Source: Thamnidium elegans (Eukaryota > Mucoromycota > Mucoromycetes > Mucorales > Mucoraceae). Taken from it: a DNA stretch of 64,000 nt. Location: the NCBI GenBank assembly GCA_025201345.1, contig JAIXMG010000001.1:868001-932000 (forward strand), given 5' to 3'. Made by a program: the position numbers and the translations under genes. The notes below the pieces were generated by a model. The model was not told where the DNA came from. It saw only the letters and a program-made list of their open reading frames with translations, and searched no databases. How positions within the stretch are numbered: the first letter of the stretch is position 1; each line of letters starts with the position of its first letter. This document shows, in pieces, positions 1 through 10,689 of the stretch.

Positions 1-514
1 ATGGAAAGAGAAAAGGGAACAAATAAAGTGGAAGGTCAAACGTCAGAAATTGTTTTACGTGGTAAAGGTATCAGTACCAGTAGTAGTTCTACCACAACCA
101 ATCATACTGAACATGCCAAAGTAATGATGAGAGTTGCAATGACACCTGAAGCAGCACAAAAGTTATACCAATTCAATTTAACCTCTTATGAAAAAATGGA
201 GATGCTTAAATACGATAGTATCTATTTTGTTGGACATCACGCTAAAAAGAGACCAGCTTCACCTTCTAATGCAACATGTAATTTTGGCTATGATGATGAA
301 AGAGGTGACTACTTGATTCAGATTAGAGATCATTTGGATTACCGATATGAGGTACTAGAAATTATGGGTAAAGGTTCATTTGGTCAGGTGTTGAAATGTT
401 TTGATCATCGTTCTGGTCAAACTGTAGCTGTGAAAATTATTCGAAATAAGAAACGGTTCCACGCACAAGCACTTGTTGAGGTTAAAATCTTGGAAGAGTT
501 GATTACTTGGGTAA

Positions 515-585
<71 letters not shown>

Positions 586-1565
586 GAATGTGTTCTAATG
601 TATATATAATATAGGATCCTGAAGATAAACATAATAATGTTAGAATGACTGGTCATTTTATGTTTCGTAATCATCTTTGTATTGCTTTTGAATGTCTTAG
701 TATCAACCTTTATGAATTTATTAAAATCAACGGGTTCCAGGGTTTTAGTATGGGTTTGATCAGAAGGTTTGCTATGCAATTATTAAATTCATTAGTGCTT
801 TTACAAGATCATAAATTGATTCACTGTGATTTAAAGCCGGAGGTAAACATTTATACTGTATATATATATACGGATTTTTTAATGTTACTGATCTTTTTTT
901 GTGCAAAAATAGAATATTTTGCTAAAGCATCCAAAAAAGAGTACAATTAAAGTGATTGATTTCGGTAGTTCCTGTCTAGAAAGCGAAAAAGGTAATATAT
1001 TTTTAATGTTTTCGCGTTTGTATTCTAATATACCTTCTCCATAGTCTACACTTATATTCAAAGTCGATTTTATCGATCACCTGAAGTGATTATGGGTATG
1101 ACATACAGTATAGCTATTGATATGTGGAGTGTAGGATGTATATTAGCAGAGTTACATACAGGCTATCCTTTATTTCCTGGTGAAAATGAACAAGAGCAAT
1201 TAGCATGTATTATGGAAATACAAGATGTACCCAGTTCATATATTATTGAAAAAAGTACACGACGTAAACTCTTCTTTGGTAAGTAATATATATTTATGTA
1301 CGTTTTTATAAGTGATTAATGGTTTGCAATCATAAAAGACTCTCAAGGTAATCCTCGTATTCAACCTAATTCAAAGGGTAGAAAACGAAGACCAGGTACA
1401 AAAACATTGGAGCACGCTTTAAAGACTTCAGATGAAAGTTTTATAGACTTTATTTCTCGTTGCTTACAATGGGACCCAGAGCAACGTTTGAAACCTGATG
1501 ATGCTTTACAACATCCTTGGATATTGAGAAGTGTTAAAAAGTATACTTCAACTACTCCGAGATAA
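1..1565 (+). CDS. DYRK-family protein kinase (class II, DYRK2/Pom1-like), 5 exons
   Basis: Dual-specificity Tyr-regulated Ser/Thr kinase of the CMGC group; class II DYRKs act in polarity and cell-cycle control. Exons read as 1..510, 615..842, 913..991, 1045..1278 and 1339..1565, joining in frame across GT-AG introns to 425 aa. Visible: an N-terminal DYRK-homology stretch ending GYDDERGDY, the glycine loop GKGSFGQV (~123), ATP lysine in VAVKII (K145), catalytic loop HCDLKPE (D242), DFGSSC, and the activation loop [14 protein letters not shown] with the autophosphorylated second Tyr of YxY. The DYRK NAPA-like segment ([20 protein letters not shown]) is present. The window opens on the first ATG, so upstream exons are possible. 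The C-terminus is short after the kinase domain. Intron 1 carries a trinucleotide repeat. It converges on the RED gene. Family assignment is secure; the exact orthologue is not. Confidence 0.93.
517..585. repeat. (TTA)23 microsatellite inside kinase intron 1
   Basis: About 23 uninterrupted TTA units fill most of the 104-bp intron 511..614 between the GTAATG donor and the AATATAG acceptor. Read through, it would code a poly-Leu run, so it mimics an exon extension. A repeat this long is expected to vary in length between strains. Confidence 0.9.
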
Positions 1566-1599
1566 AAAAGATAAAAAAAAAAAAAAAGACCTTATTCCC

Positions 1600-1632
<33 letters not shown>

Positions 1633-1761
1633 TTTTTTTTTTTCTTTTTTATACATATACACATCAATTTTTTTTTTTTTTTTTTTTTTTATTTTTTATT
1701 TTTTATTTTTTATTTTTTATTTTTTATTTTAGCAGGCTTAACATGTAAATATGATTATTTT
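1566..1761. other. Convergent 3' intergenic spacer, T-rich
   Basis: The 196-bp gap between two stop codons that face each other. It holds two long T runs (about 1617..1643 and 1669..1690) and a TTTTTTA-type 7-bp tandem series to about 1731. It probably contains the 3' ends of both transcripts. No gene seen. Confidence 0.6.
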
Positions 1762-3631
1762 TTAATTATCCAATGATTTTCCATACTTTTTTGACATGAT
1801 ATTTTTAACCTGTTGATAATCACGGTCTAATCGTTGTTTATCATTCATACCCTTTCTTTCTCTATTTCGTTTACGTCCATCACCCAACTTGACACCAAAC
1901 TGAAATGCACTCTTGGGATGAATCTCAATTGTACTCTTATACTTTTGCCATTCTTCTTCTGTATCAAAGTCCCAACGAGTCAATTGAGCTTTTTTGTTAC
2001 GATTGGTGCCTTGATCTACAAACTGCGTTGTCTTAGTATCCTTTTCTTCATCTTCATCATCAGATTGGTATGCGGTTGATTGGTGTTCTTCAAATGAAGT
2101 GGGGAGTGCTGAAGAACTAAGTCCAAACATATCAATATCCGCTGCATCAGCATCTACTTCCACTTGGTATTTTCTACGTTTATTTGGTTCTTCTTCAATT
2201 TCAGTTTTGTTAGTTGCTTGTGTTAGTAAAGCATTTACTTCGTTTTTACTAGATTCAGTCATCTCTACGTCCTCTTCTTCTTGTACTAGCCCTTGGAAAT
2301 AGTTTTTGGTGGTATCAGATGATGCATTTGTAGAGGTAGTTTCGTCTAATTGATAATCTCGACCTACATCAGCAAAGATATCTCCCATAAATGAATCTTC
2401 TATAACGGCTACTGGTTGACTTGTAATCTCTATTGTGGGTTTGATAGTTGTTGCAGCATTATTACCACGGTCTCCTCTTTTAATCGCTTGCATCACTTGT
2501 GAAATCTTATCAATGACAAGACTTGTCTCTTGTCTAGAATCTTCTGACCAACCCGAATTGGATAATTTAGCAGTTATATCAGCTTTACTACGAATAATAG
2601 CCGTAGGGATTGCGAATGCATCAGAGTAATGTCCTACTTCATCTGCTAGTTCAAAAACAAAGGCCATTCGACCAGGTTGAAATAATTCCACACGAGGTTT
2701 GGTGGTAGTTTGTTGGATAATTTGATCGTGAATGTTTTTGGCCATTACTGTTAAGAACTTTGATGTTTCTTGCATTGTTTGGTCTTGGTCTTGGTTTTCT
2801 TCAGTCACCTTTTCTCCTCGTTCAAACTTTTCAAGAGTTAAATCTATATCTTCTTCGTTTTGTTGTTGCTGTGGTTGTGGTTGTGGTTTTTGTGGTTCTT
2901 CTCCTTCTTCTTCTTCTTCTTCTTCTTCGCTACTACTACCGCTTTTTTCTTCTTTTTTATGCTCTAAATCCGTTCGTACTTTTCGTAACAAGGCAAAATC
3001 AAGACCCTTGACTAAATGAGTATGAGTTACATCTCCACCTAAAAATTTAGATTGTTCGTATAACTGTTTAGCATCAAGTTCTTGACCTGCTTCAATTTGT
3101 GTTCGTTGTAATAATTCTTCTGTGGAAAGTTGTGAATCGTCTGTCGGGTCAGTTGTGTGTTGGCGTCTTTCTGCTGCTCGATCTCGGTAATTGGATTTCG
3201 AGTCTTCTTCTTCTGAATCTTCCTCTTCGTTGTCATCGGGTTTCTTTTTTTTAAAAGTACTATTGTTAAAATGTTAGGTATATGGTATATGAAAAAAGTA
3301 TATGTGCGCGCGTGTGTTTACTTTTTTTTACGTAGTGAATGAGGTTTTGCAAATATGGCACCTGAACTCTTTCTAATAATAATAATAAGAAAAAGAGGGT
3401 TTTAGATGTCAAAAAAATTGTGTATGTATTAAAGGCTTTTTTTTTTTTTCTTACGGTGCAGGTGCTTTGAATTGTGTATTGGTTGATTCTGTATCTGGAC
3501 GACGTGGAGTCGCCATTAATTTACGGAAATCTTCTTGACTTAAACTGTAAAAAAAAAGGAAAAGATCTCAAATTAGGTTTCTTTTTTCACTGTTATGTGG
3601 GGCATTTCGTTTTGTTTTACCCTTCGCTCAT
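1762..3631 (-). CDS. IK: RED/IK-like spliceosomal B-complex protein, 4 exons
   Basis: Homologue of protein RED (IK cytokine), a nuclear pre-mRNA splicing factor that partners SMU1 in the spliceosomal B complex. Exons on the minus strand: 3631..3621 (MSEG), 3544..3455, 3372..3322 and 3259..1762; phases join cleanly to 549 aa, close to the ~557 aa of animal RED. RED_N features: LSQEDFRKLMATPRRP near the start, NYRDRAAERR, then QSKFLGGDVTHTHLVKG and LDFALLRKVR. The RED_C block is at the end: DFDTEEEWQKYKSTIEIHPK, AFQFGVKLGDGRK and RLDRDYQQVKNIMSKKYGK. The middle is acidic with poly-Glu and Gln/Pro tracts, in place of the RED dipeptide repeats of animals. The start ATG in the 11-nt first exon is the only one that keeps frame; such a tiny exon is the least certain part. 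Confidence 0.9.
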
Positions 3632-4293
3632 GTTTTTTTTTTATAAAAGGAAAAAGAAAAAAGGTTTAGCTGAGTGTTTTTTTTATTTTATTTTAAAAAA
3701 TGGTGTGGTGTGAATAACAGACTTGATCTTAAAAAGGTTGGTTTGTTTTAATTTAAAATTAGGCACACGTTCTATTTACTAAAACAAGTTGTAACAAGTT
3801 GCAGATATGTACATAAAAATGATTAAAGAGACAACGTGAGTAAATAGGCCTGTTTTATTAACCTAATAAGTATTTATTCTATCATTCCCTTAAAAAAAAA
3901 TTATTTTTCTTTATACAATGTATAACAGTAAGTTTGATTCATTATTTTTTAATCACTATTTTTAGTATAGATAACTGGTATATATATATATATATATATA
4001 TAAAGAGAATATATTTTGACACGGAATCATTTATTGAATTTTGCAACGTTAGTTATGTTTTGACTTGGCAATATAAAAAAAAAATGGAGTCGAGATAAGG
4101 AACAATCAACACTTGTTAGATATTGGACGGTTTGTGAAATATACAGTAGAAAATAAATCCTTTAAAATATTGACAAAAGTCTTAATTGTGATTGTTTTTA
4201 TTTTAAATGAAAAGAAGGATATATTTATACTAAAGGAGCTATACAATTAGCCATTCTAATTGTATACATCATGGCGAGTAAAAGCACTAAATG
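3632..4293. other. Intergenic: RED promoter side, (TA)n and an LTR scrap
   Basis: 662 bp without a gene. It should contain the RED promoter at its left end. It holds an AT microsatellite (3979..4002) and a fragment of the LTR of gypsy element B (annotated separately). Nothing else recognised. Confidence 0.5.
4135..4264 (+). repeat. Fragment of element-B LTR
   Basis: 130 bp starting TGAAATATACAGTAG and ending near CCATTCTAATTGTA matches the first third of the LTR at 18594 and 24575, with scattered substitutions and a one-base deletion. It breaks off after the CCATTCTAATTGTA block. An old, truncated insertion scar. Confidence 0.8.
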
Positions 4294-5702
4294 TTAAGTA
4301 TTGATGCTTGTACAAGCACTGGAAAGAGACTCAGTATCAGTTTTCTTAGAGAAGTGACGGCTCATTGTCTCAAGCAACTCACGTCGATTGTTCAAATACT
4401 TCATGTATAACGCAGTATCAGCTTCCAGGAGACAACTGTGCTGTTTTACAGCCCTTCAAAAAAAAAACTATTAGTATAAAAATAAACAAATAGAATGGAA
4501 ATGGTTTTACTTACAAAGCTTGGTCAGACAATTTCTTCAAAAATTGGACGTTCAGAACATCAGCTGTATAGTGACCTTCAAATCGCAAAGGGAAAGCCCG
4601 GTTCTCATTCTCTTCGAATCGGTTCTTGTACCATTCCTAAAATAAAATAGTTTGTTAATAAAACTTTAGTCTGGTACTATTACTACACTATAGAATAAGG
4701 TACTTACATGCGTCATGCGGGTTGATGTATCACCAGCACGCCAGAGACCCATTCCAGGGAAATGTTTACCAGTGAAACCAGTGAAGATACTAGGACCGGT
4801 TTTCCCGGCAAAGGTGGTCTTCATCGAATTGTAGGCAATGAACTTTGACGGCCTGACTAGCCATTTTTGATTTAACGGAAAAGTTTCCAAAAGATGACAA
4901 GCAATGGGGATAAAAATTTTTATTTTCATCGAGGTTGATGGCATGTAGGGCGGCAACACGGTGATGACAACCATCTTGAACAAAGAAAGACGAGTTGCGC
5001 TCACTGTCGCAAAATGTTGTTGCAATATCTATAAAAACGTTACGTTTTTCTAAAATCCTCCAGTCTATGATAGAGCCGAGTATATCCTCTACATTACCAC
5101 GGAACATTTGCTTTGAACCAAAGGAAGAACAGCTGAAAAAGAAATCTTTGTACATGCTGAATTCAGGATCATAGGTGGCAATCTGACGCATTAGTTGGAC
5201 TGTATATATTAAATGTGACGAGTCAATGTAGTCTGTCGATATATTAGAAAAGCCGTTAGAAGTAGCATGCTGATAGGAACCTGGTAAGTTTGTCAGGGTG
5301 TACCTACTGACTGATTCTTTAAGTGCAGGTAAAAAAAATCTATCGATAAATCCTCCTGTTCAGCAGCAGACAAAAAAAAAATTGGGGACTTTTTTGGAAC
5401 GATCTCATTATTACTGTCAGATTCACTTTCTTCACTACCACTGAGAATGTTGGTCTCGTCTTCATCTTCGCACATACCAGGAAACGAAATATAACATTTT
5501 AAACGACCGTAAGCATCAACCGAAGCAAACAAAGTATGTAGAACGTCCTTGATATTTTTTGTTTTTCCTCCTACGAGACAAGTACCATAATCAAGTATTG
5601 TGATTTTTTCTTGAGACTTTGGTGCTTAACGAACATCTTCCTTCAACAGAATTGACTCCATTTTAGAAGCGATAGTACGGAAATGTGTAGATGATGGAGC
5701 TC
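4294..5702 (-). pseudogene. Decayed spliced gene, unknown family
   Basis: Not recognised. On the minus strand a coherent protein can be followed from an acceptor near 5702 to a stop at 4294..4296, with clean introns near 4631..4707 and 4455..4515. Landmarks in order: KITILDYGTCLVGGKTKN, DAYGRLKCYISFPG, an acidic EESESD stretch, FLPALKESVSRYTLTNLPG, VFIDIATTFCD, GFTGKHFPGMGLWRAGDTST and a charged C-terminus. At least three lesions: TAA in the DVR*APKSQ context (~5627), a frameshift in a T8 run (~5331..5340), and another near 4905..4925. Intact splice sites between damaged exons argue it was a real host or element gene. The surrounding transposon desert gives no clue to function. Confidence 0.6.
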
Positions 5703-6011
5703 TTTTTTTATGAAAAAAAGAAAGATACAGATTCATAAAGAAAAAATTTGTAAAAGTAATTTTATTAAAAATAAAATTACTAGTCACACGTCAATGAGTG
5801 ATGGGACTAAAAGGGAAAAAGTAAAATACATTAATTTGTTGTAATCGTTCAATGCGAATGATTATTCGTCAAAAGGAGGACTCAATTTGAGAGAGAAGAA
5901 AAGGGGATAAGTTATCCACTATGGCCAGATATTTAGTAAATGATACTGTTATTAGTGGACGTAGCTACAAAATACGGAAAATATTCCGCTATTTTCAGTA
6001 GAAAATACTCC
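5703..6011. other. No gene seen
   Basis: AT-rich spacer upstream of the decayed gene. It may hold that gene's former promoter or first exon, but no start-bearing exon could be supported. Confidence 0.4.
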
Positions 6012-6402
6012 TGGTACACCACCATTTACACCACCAGTGCCAACTTAGATACACCACCATATCATAGGGAAGGTCTTTTTGAAATATTTAGGCATTTGAT
6101 TGTGTAAAAGGTGCTTGCTTGTATATGAATTCATTGTTAAAAAAAAAGGAAAAAAAAGGATGGAATAAATAGGTAATTTTTAATCATGATAAAAAGGGGT
6201 TTATTCAGCCATGATAAAAAAGATATATTTAATCATCGTGATATTTATATTACAATTTCCTTTCTCACGATATCAAAAAAAAAAAGTTGTTTTTACATGT
6301 AAAGTACCTGTTATTGTTGGAAGTGCACCAAAAAATTACGTCGTAAATTGGCACTAATGGTGTACCTAAATTGGCACAGGTGGTGTAAATGATGGTGTAC
6401 CA
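6012..6402. mobile_element. Foldback/MITE-like element with ~45-bp inverted ends
   Basis: Positions 6012..6057 and 6358..6402 are imperfect inverted copies of each other: the left end begins TGGTACACCACCATTTACAC and the right end closes with GTAAATGATGGTGTACCA. About 40 of 46 positions pair. The 300-bp interior has no coding potential. No clear target duplication was found beside it, so the exact ends are uncertain. Confidence 0.6.
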
Positions 6403-6699
6403 AGAATTAACCTTTTCTTTTGGCATTTTATGAGAGCTGCAAATGGAAGTTCAAACAAACAAAAAAATATATCCTCAAAAATACCAAAAAATACCGTCAT
6501 TATCCCTGGTGAATCATCTGGTACAATGTTATATTTCTTTTCGCTAGGACTCTGAAACTTTTGAAAAATCTCTAAAATTGGAACTGAATATGCTAAAACA
6601 GAACATTCATTTATCTCACACTAGCGGTCAGACGTGGCTTATTAAAACGAAAAATCACAGTGTAATGGAGAGCTTATTTAGTTTTTTTTTCCTTCTCAG

Positions 6700-7330
6700 C
6701 TCTCAGGAACATTAAAAAAAAATAATGGATTAGAAGAACTTGGTAAGAAAACTGCTGCTACTTTAGATCAGATACAGAAAGACATGTCCGGTCTCCAAAA
6801 TATTCTAAGAGTTAATACCGACACTTAAGTCAAGCTGCAAGAATAGTCATAATAGTCAACAGGAAGTAACTTCTGAACGAAATAGCGTTAATGATACTAA
6901 TGTTACAAGTATTAATGTTCATTATCCCACGTATATCGTTAATGGAAACATCGGTCGCTGTAAATAAATAAAAAATATGTTATTGATGCTCTTAGTATGC
7001 TTAATCCTAACTTACCTGATACTGAAAGCGTGTATAAAGCAGATGGGAAATGTACTTACTATCAAGAGACGCAGCTAATAGATGAAAGGTTTAACGGTTG
7101 TCCTCCTTTGTGAAATCTACTTTCCCCTCGATATCGTCGAGAGATGATAAACTTCTTGAACAACAGAGTAGCTGGGACGGATGTTGATTTGCCTCGTTGT
7201 GAAGAGGATTGAATTGGAATTCACTTGCTAAAAAAAACGTATCAAAACGAAGAAAACTATTTATTAAGAAGGTAACTGTTAGCGATAATAATATTATCGC
7301 TATTAAAAAACCTTTAAATATGTAGCTCAT
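6700..7330 (+). pseudogene. Coding relic, unknown
   Basis: Protein-like stretches interrupted by stops: a coiled-coil-like segment (LGKKTAATLDQIQKDMSGLQ) before a TAA near 6826; ALSMLNPNLPDTESVYKADG near 6985..7045; and REMINFLNNRVAGTDVDLPR near 7138..7197. The coil resembles in style the first exon of the CACTA companion proteins, but no solid homology is visible. An 80-aa minus-strand frame with a hydrophobic segment overlaps it and cannot be excluded. Confidence 0.3.
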
Positions 7331-8120
7331 CATCCAAGCTTGAAGTTCAATCGCGTTAAGTAAATAGCAATTTTTATTACATGTCTCTAATATATATTAA
7401 TTAGTTTGATTCTTACCATAGAAGAATAGTGCGTTTTGATAGTTCTGACTCTTTTTCTTTGCTATTGATAGTATTACTGCTGTTGGTGTTGTTGGCTGGT
7501 ATAGAGGCCGCCGCAGTGGCCCTGCTCTTTGTTTCAGCAAAGCTCGTAGATAAAAGTAAAGGAAAAACACAGTAGCTCATTTATTGTTATACTAATAGGA
7601 TCCTTTACTATAATTATATGTATATATCAGCTATTAGTCTATCTTTTTTTTTAAAAAAAATATTAATTACGTCGTAATATTGAATCTAGCTATTATTTTT
7701 TGTAAAGCCTAAATTTATTGAAATCTGAATATCCTGAATCCATTATATAAAATACCCCGAATTTATTGAACCGAATATCCTGAATTCATTATATGAAATA
7801 CCCTGAAGTTCTACCTGCTCAGGGTATTCAGTCCAGGTCTTTCGGAGTCTTAGTGATTTATTTGTCATATATATTTTTTTACAGGAGAAATCCTGGTCTA
7901 GTATAGCCATCTATCAAATATTCCAACAAAATGATAATTACGCCATTAATAATTCAAAGTCAAATAGTAACACTGCTGAAAAATGAAGCTCAATTATCCA
8001 ACTTACTAGTCTTTTTATTTTAGTTTTTTTCTACGCATAAACAAAAAAAATAATATATTAACGGTTATTGTAAATAAAAGTTATATCAAAAATAAAATGA
8101 AAAAGTAAAATAACTAGATA
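7331..8120. other. No gene seen
   Basis: AT-rich spacer. A short minus-strand Ala/Asn/Ser-rich stretch with a GTAAG donor-like site (~7425..7555) is present but could not be tied to a start or partner exon. A partial direct repeat around 7725..7800 (GAATATCCTGAATYCATTAT) occurs twice. Confidence 0.35.
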
Positions 8121-8602
8121 ATTATCAGACTAAGAATATATTGCTGTTTTTATTAATGAAAAAGTGTGTGCCTTATATACATATTATGGGTTGAATAAGC
8201 GCCTATCATTAATGTGAAACTTGGACAGTTTCAACGAGACATTAATGAATGAGCAATTTGGAAAAATAAATAGATTTTTTAGAAGGTCAATTACAATAGC
8301 AGCGATGCGTATTATGTTTCTAATTGGCTTCTTTAACAAAAGACGTAATATAGAGGCTTGTTGACTATAAATAATGTGACAATTATTTATGTAAACCAGT
8401 TATCTTCTGTTTGTCAAGAGTTTAAGCAGTCTTTTAGTTTTATGATCAAAGCGATAGAGCAATAGAATATATCTGAGATTAATTTATAGATAGATACTGT
8501 AATTTGTGTATAGTTTATGTAAGTGACATATGAGGATACGACTTGTATAAGTATATAAAAATTAGTATTATTGAAATTTAATGCGTAGATACACCAGACA
8601 GT
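8121..8602 (+). repeat. Dispersed ~480-bp repeat, copy 1 (solo-LTR-like)
   Basis: Shares long blocks with 31217..31685 and, inverted, with 63726..64000: ATTATCAGACT at one end, the GCAGCGATGCSTATTAT block, ATAGAGGCTTG, then GTGACAATTATTTATG, and CGTAGATACAMCAG near the other end. No ORF. Length and the absence of coding sequence fit a solo LTR, but no internal region is linked to it here. Confidence 0.7.
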
Positions 8603-8879
8603 ACCTACATTGAAAAATATGTAGTGTGGTATAAAAGGTAGAAGTAATGATAGTAGTACCTATATTAAATATATGTAGTGTTGTATCCAAGTAATATACA
8701 ATAATATAATTTATACATAGTTTTACACAAAACTATACACAAATGTAATATTAGCTACATATTACTTAGATCTTATTACTATTCTATATATCGATGAGAT
8801 AAATGTAATCACAAAGTATTAGTGTAATAAGTTATTGAAGTGACCTTTTTACCAAAACCCTTTATTTTCTCTATTTACC

Positions 8880-8919
8880 TAAGTCGTTCTATTTATAAAA
8901 CAGGAACTGGTGCTCACTT
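8880..8919 (+). repeat. 40-bp direct repeat, copy 1
   Basis: Identical to 9318..9357 except one base; core AAAACAGGAACTGGTGCTCA. The copies are 438 bp apart, upstream of the tRNA on the same side. Confidence 0.85.
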
Positions 8920-9317
8920 AAACTTATTATTACCTATTACCTTTTATTTTATTTCTCTACCACATCCCAAATTCTAACACTGTTACACAAACTACCTCTT
9001 TCTGATAAAATAATGTTAACAAGGATCGTCCTTGTTGTCCTAACACAAGAAATCAAACCTCCATGGTTGTTATAAATTTAAAAACCTAATTAAGAAAACT
9101 AAAAATGATATAAATACCTTCAACTTTTATTTAATAAAATATAATTCACTTTTTGTAAACAATTTAATCTTATACTTCCCTTATTTTATAAAAGACCTTT
9201 AAAATCAAGCTCTTTTATTTTATCTTTATTACTTTATTTTATTTTGTACTTGAATTCCCTTGGATCTTACTTTCCATTGTACTTTTTTACCTAAATCTTT
9301 TATTCTACTTTATTATT

Positions 9318-9357
9318 TAAGTCGTTCTACTTATAAAACAGGAACTGGTGCTCACTT
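9318..9357 (+). repeat. 40-bp direct repeat, copy 2
   Basis: Second copy of the 8880..8919 repeat, T to C at one position. The flanking CTTTATTNTATTTAC-like sequence is also loosely shared, suggesting a local duplication or the ends of a small element. Confidence 0.85.
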
Positions 9358-9505
9358 TTCTTACTATTACCTTATTATACTCTTTTTACACTTTACCACA
9401 CTATCGATTGATTAACAACACAATTATTAAAAAGTCAGAATTGTCAGACTGTAACAGCAGAAAATAAGACTATATACACTACATCAAACAAAAAATCAAT
9501 AAAAG

Positions 9506-9577
9506 CTCTCCGACTGGGAATTGAACCCAGGTCTCCCGCGTGACAGGCGGGGATACTCACCACTATACTATCGAAGA
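9506..9577 (-). tRNA. tRNA-Asp (GUC)
   Basis: 72 nt. Acceptor arms TCTTCGA and TCGGAGA pair with one G-U, discriminator G at 9506. A-box TAGTATAGTGGTGAG, anticodon loop CTGTCAC with GTC, anticodon stem CCCGC/GCGGG, B-box GGTTCAATTCCC. No intron. A T-run just downstream on the minus strand (TTTT, then TTTTTT) fits a Pol III terminator. It is the only RNA gene found. Confidence 0.96.
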
Positions 9578-10295
9578 GATGTTGTCCTGATGTGTTTTGA
9601 TATTGGGTTTTCTTTGCTTGAACTTGACTTTAGTTCACGTGAATGTCACGTGTATTAAATTAAAGTGATAATTATATAGTATGTTATAAAGGTTTATGAT
9701 TTGAAGAAGTTGTTTGTTTAAAGAAGTATTATGGAAGCTTGATGTGGACGGTCTTACTTTTATCCAAGGAAGATGGCTATATGCAGATCCAGTAACTCGG
9801 TCAATTCACGTGAAGACTCTCCTTTGTTCCCTGCTGTGTTTAGAAAAACATCTGTCATAATTCCTTGTTGTATTTTATCGTTCGATATTATTTGTAAGTT
9901 TATCATACTATATCTTATCATCTTTAATTATCTGTATTACCCATTCGGTTTCTGATCTTTTTTTTTATAGTTTTAAAACTTATATTTATTTTAGTAGTTA
10001 TAGTTACATAGTTATTGTCTATATAAGAGATTGATTTTTTTCGATTAAAAAAAAGGAAATACTTTCCTTCGTGTTTTATTTTTTTTGTATCAACATTCTT
10101 GACGATTTTCAAGGCTTACTAGTGCGAATTTCTACTGTTGTCTGTATAATATAATAAACTTAAGTCTTACAGTCTCCTTCTGTCTATTATTTTATAAACT
10201 TGTTTATTTCTCGTACTCTATACTAAGGTAAACATAAAGGACATACAGTTACCTCTCAGTCTATCTGTCAATCTGAAAACTAGTAATAATCCAAT
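9578..10295. other. No gene seen
   Basis: AT-rich spacer between the tRNA and the Merlin element. Short frames of ~60 codons occur on both strands but have neither codon character nor recognisable motifs. Confidence 0.4.
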
Positions 10296-10469
10296 ATGCA
10301 AAAACCCATCGAGTTCGGACCGACCAGTCCGATGGAGTTGACAATGCCCGGTCCGGCAAAAATGAATGTTAATAAGGCGCGGCCAAAAAGAAGATTCAAG
10401 TCAACTGTACCAAAAACAAGACCTTGTAAGAAATCCCGCTTATCTCTAATTAAACTATTTAAAGAATAG
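10296..10469 (+). CDS. Small basic ORF, 57 aa, hypothetical
   Basis: Not recognised. ATG at 10296, TAG at 10467..10469. The protein starts MQKPIEFGPTSPMELTMPGP and turns strongly basic (NKARPKRRFKSTVPK, PCKKSRLSLIKLFKE). The stretch is clearly more GC-rich than its surroundings, which is the main reason to list it. It could be the last exon of a larger gene, or a captured host fragment beside the Merlin end at ~10.65 kb. The opposite-strand frame is also open, so coding strand is uncertain. Confidence 0.3.
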   Translation: MQKPIEFGPTSPMELTMPGPAKMNVNKARPKRRFKSTVPKTRPCKKSRLSLIKLFKE

Positions 10470-10629
10470 TTTATATTATTATTTATTTGTTTCAAACATA
10501 AAGTATAAAAACGACCCATATTATTATTAATAAAAGATCATCTTTATTCTTCCTTATAAATATTTAAGTATACTTCTTAAGAAGAAGTCTTTCATCTTAT
10601 AAATTGTATTAGGCGGAATAAGTCGTTAA

Positions 10630-10682
10630 ACCGAATCTCTGGGCCCTAATACATGACGGGTCATTATGTATAAAGGTCTCAT
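10630..10682 (-). repeat. Merlin element end (copy 1)
   Basis: On the minus strand, GAGACCTTTATACATAATGA followed by CCC matches the sequence just after the accessory ORF of copy 2 (33820..33843), after which the two diverge. This marks the shared element boundary near 10654. Confidence 0.55.
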
Positions 10683-10689
10683 ATATTTT

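Larger units (their letters stand above)
8603..9505. other. Non-coding, with hairpin-like and 40-bp direct repeats
   Basis: No gene seen. Just after the dispersed repeat are two related units (ACCTACATTGAAAAATATGT and ACCTATATTAAATATATGT) each able to form a small hairpin. A 40-bp direct repeat pair is annotated separately. Confidence 0.45.

Noticed and set aside
517..600. Poly-Leu extension of the kinase frame and poly-Asn frame on the opposite strand
   Set aside because: Both come from the TTA repeat within an intron bounded by GT and AG; the kinase domain resumes at 615.
1531..1776. Plus-strand hydrophobic ORF between the kinase and RED genes
   Set aside because: It is a translation of T runs in the 3' spacer, rich in Phe, with no coding character.
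2099..3019. Several Ser/Phe-rich plus-strand frames across the RED gene
   Set aside because: Mirror translations of acidic and Gln-rich RED codons.
4270..4285. CACTA terminus (ATCATGGCGAGTAAAAG)
   Set aside because: Resembles the CACTATGGCGAG end but lacks the CACTA start, and no paired end or duplication was found.
7091..7333. 80-aa minus-strand ORF with a hydrophobic segment
   Set aside because: AT-rich sequence readily yields such segments; overlapping plus-strand blocks look more protein-like. Not conclusive either way.
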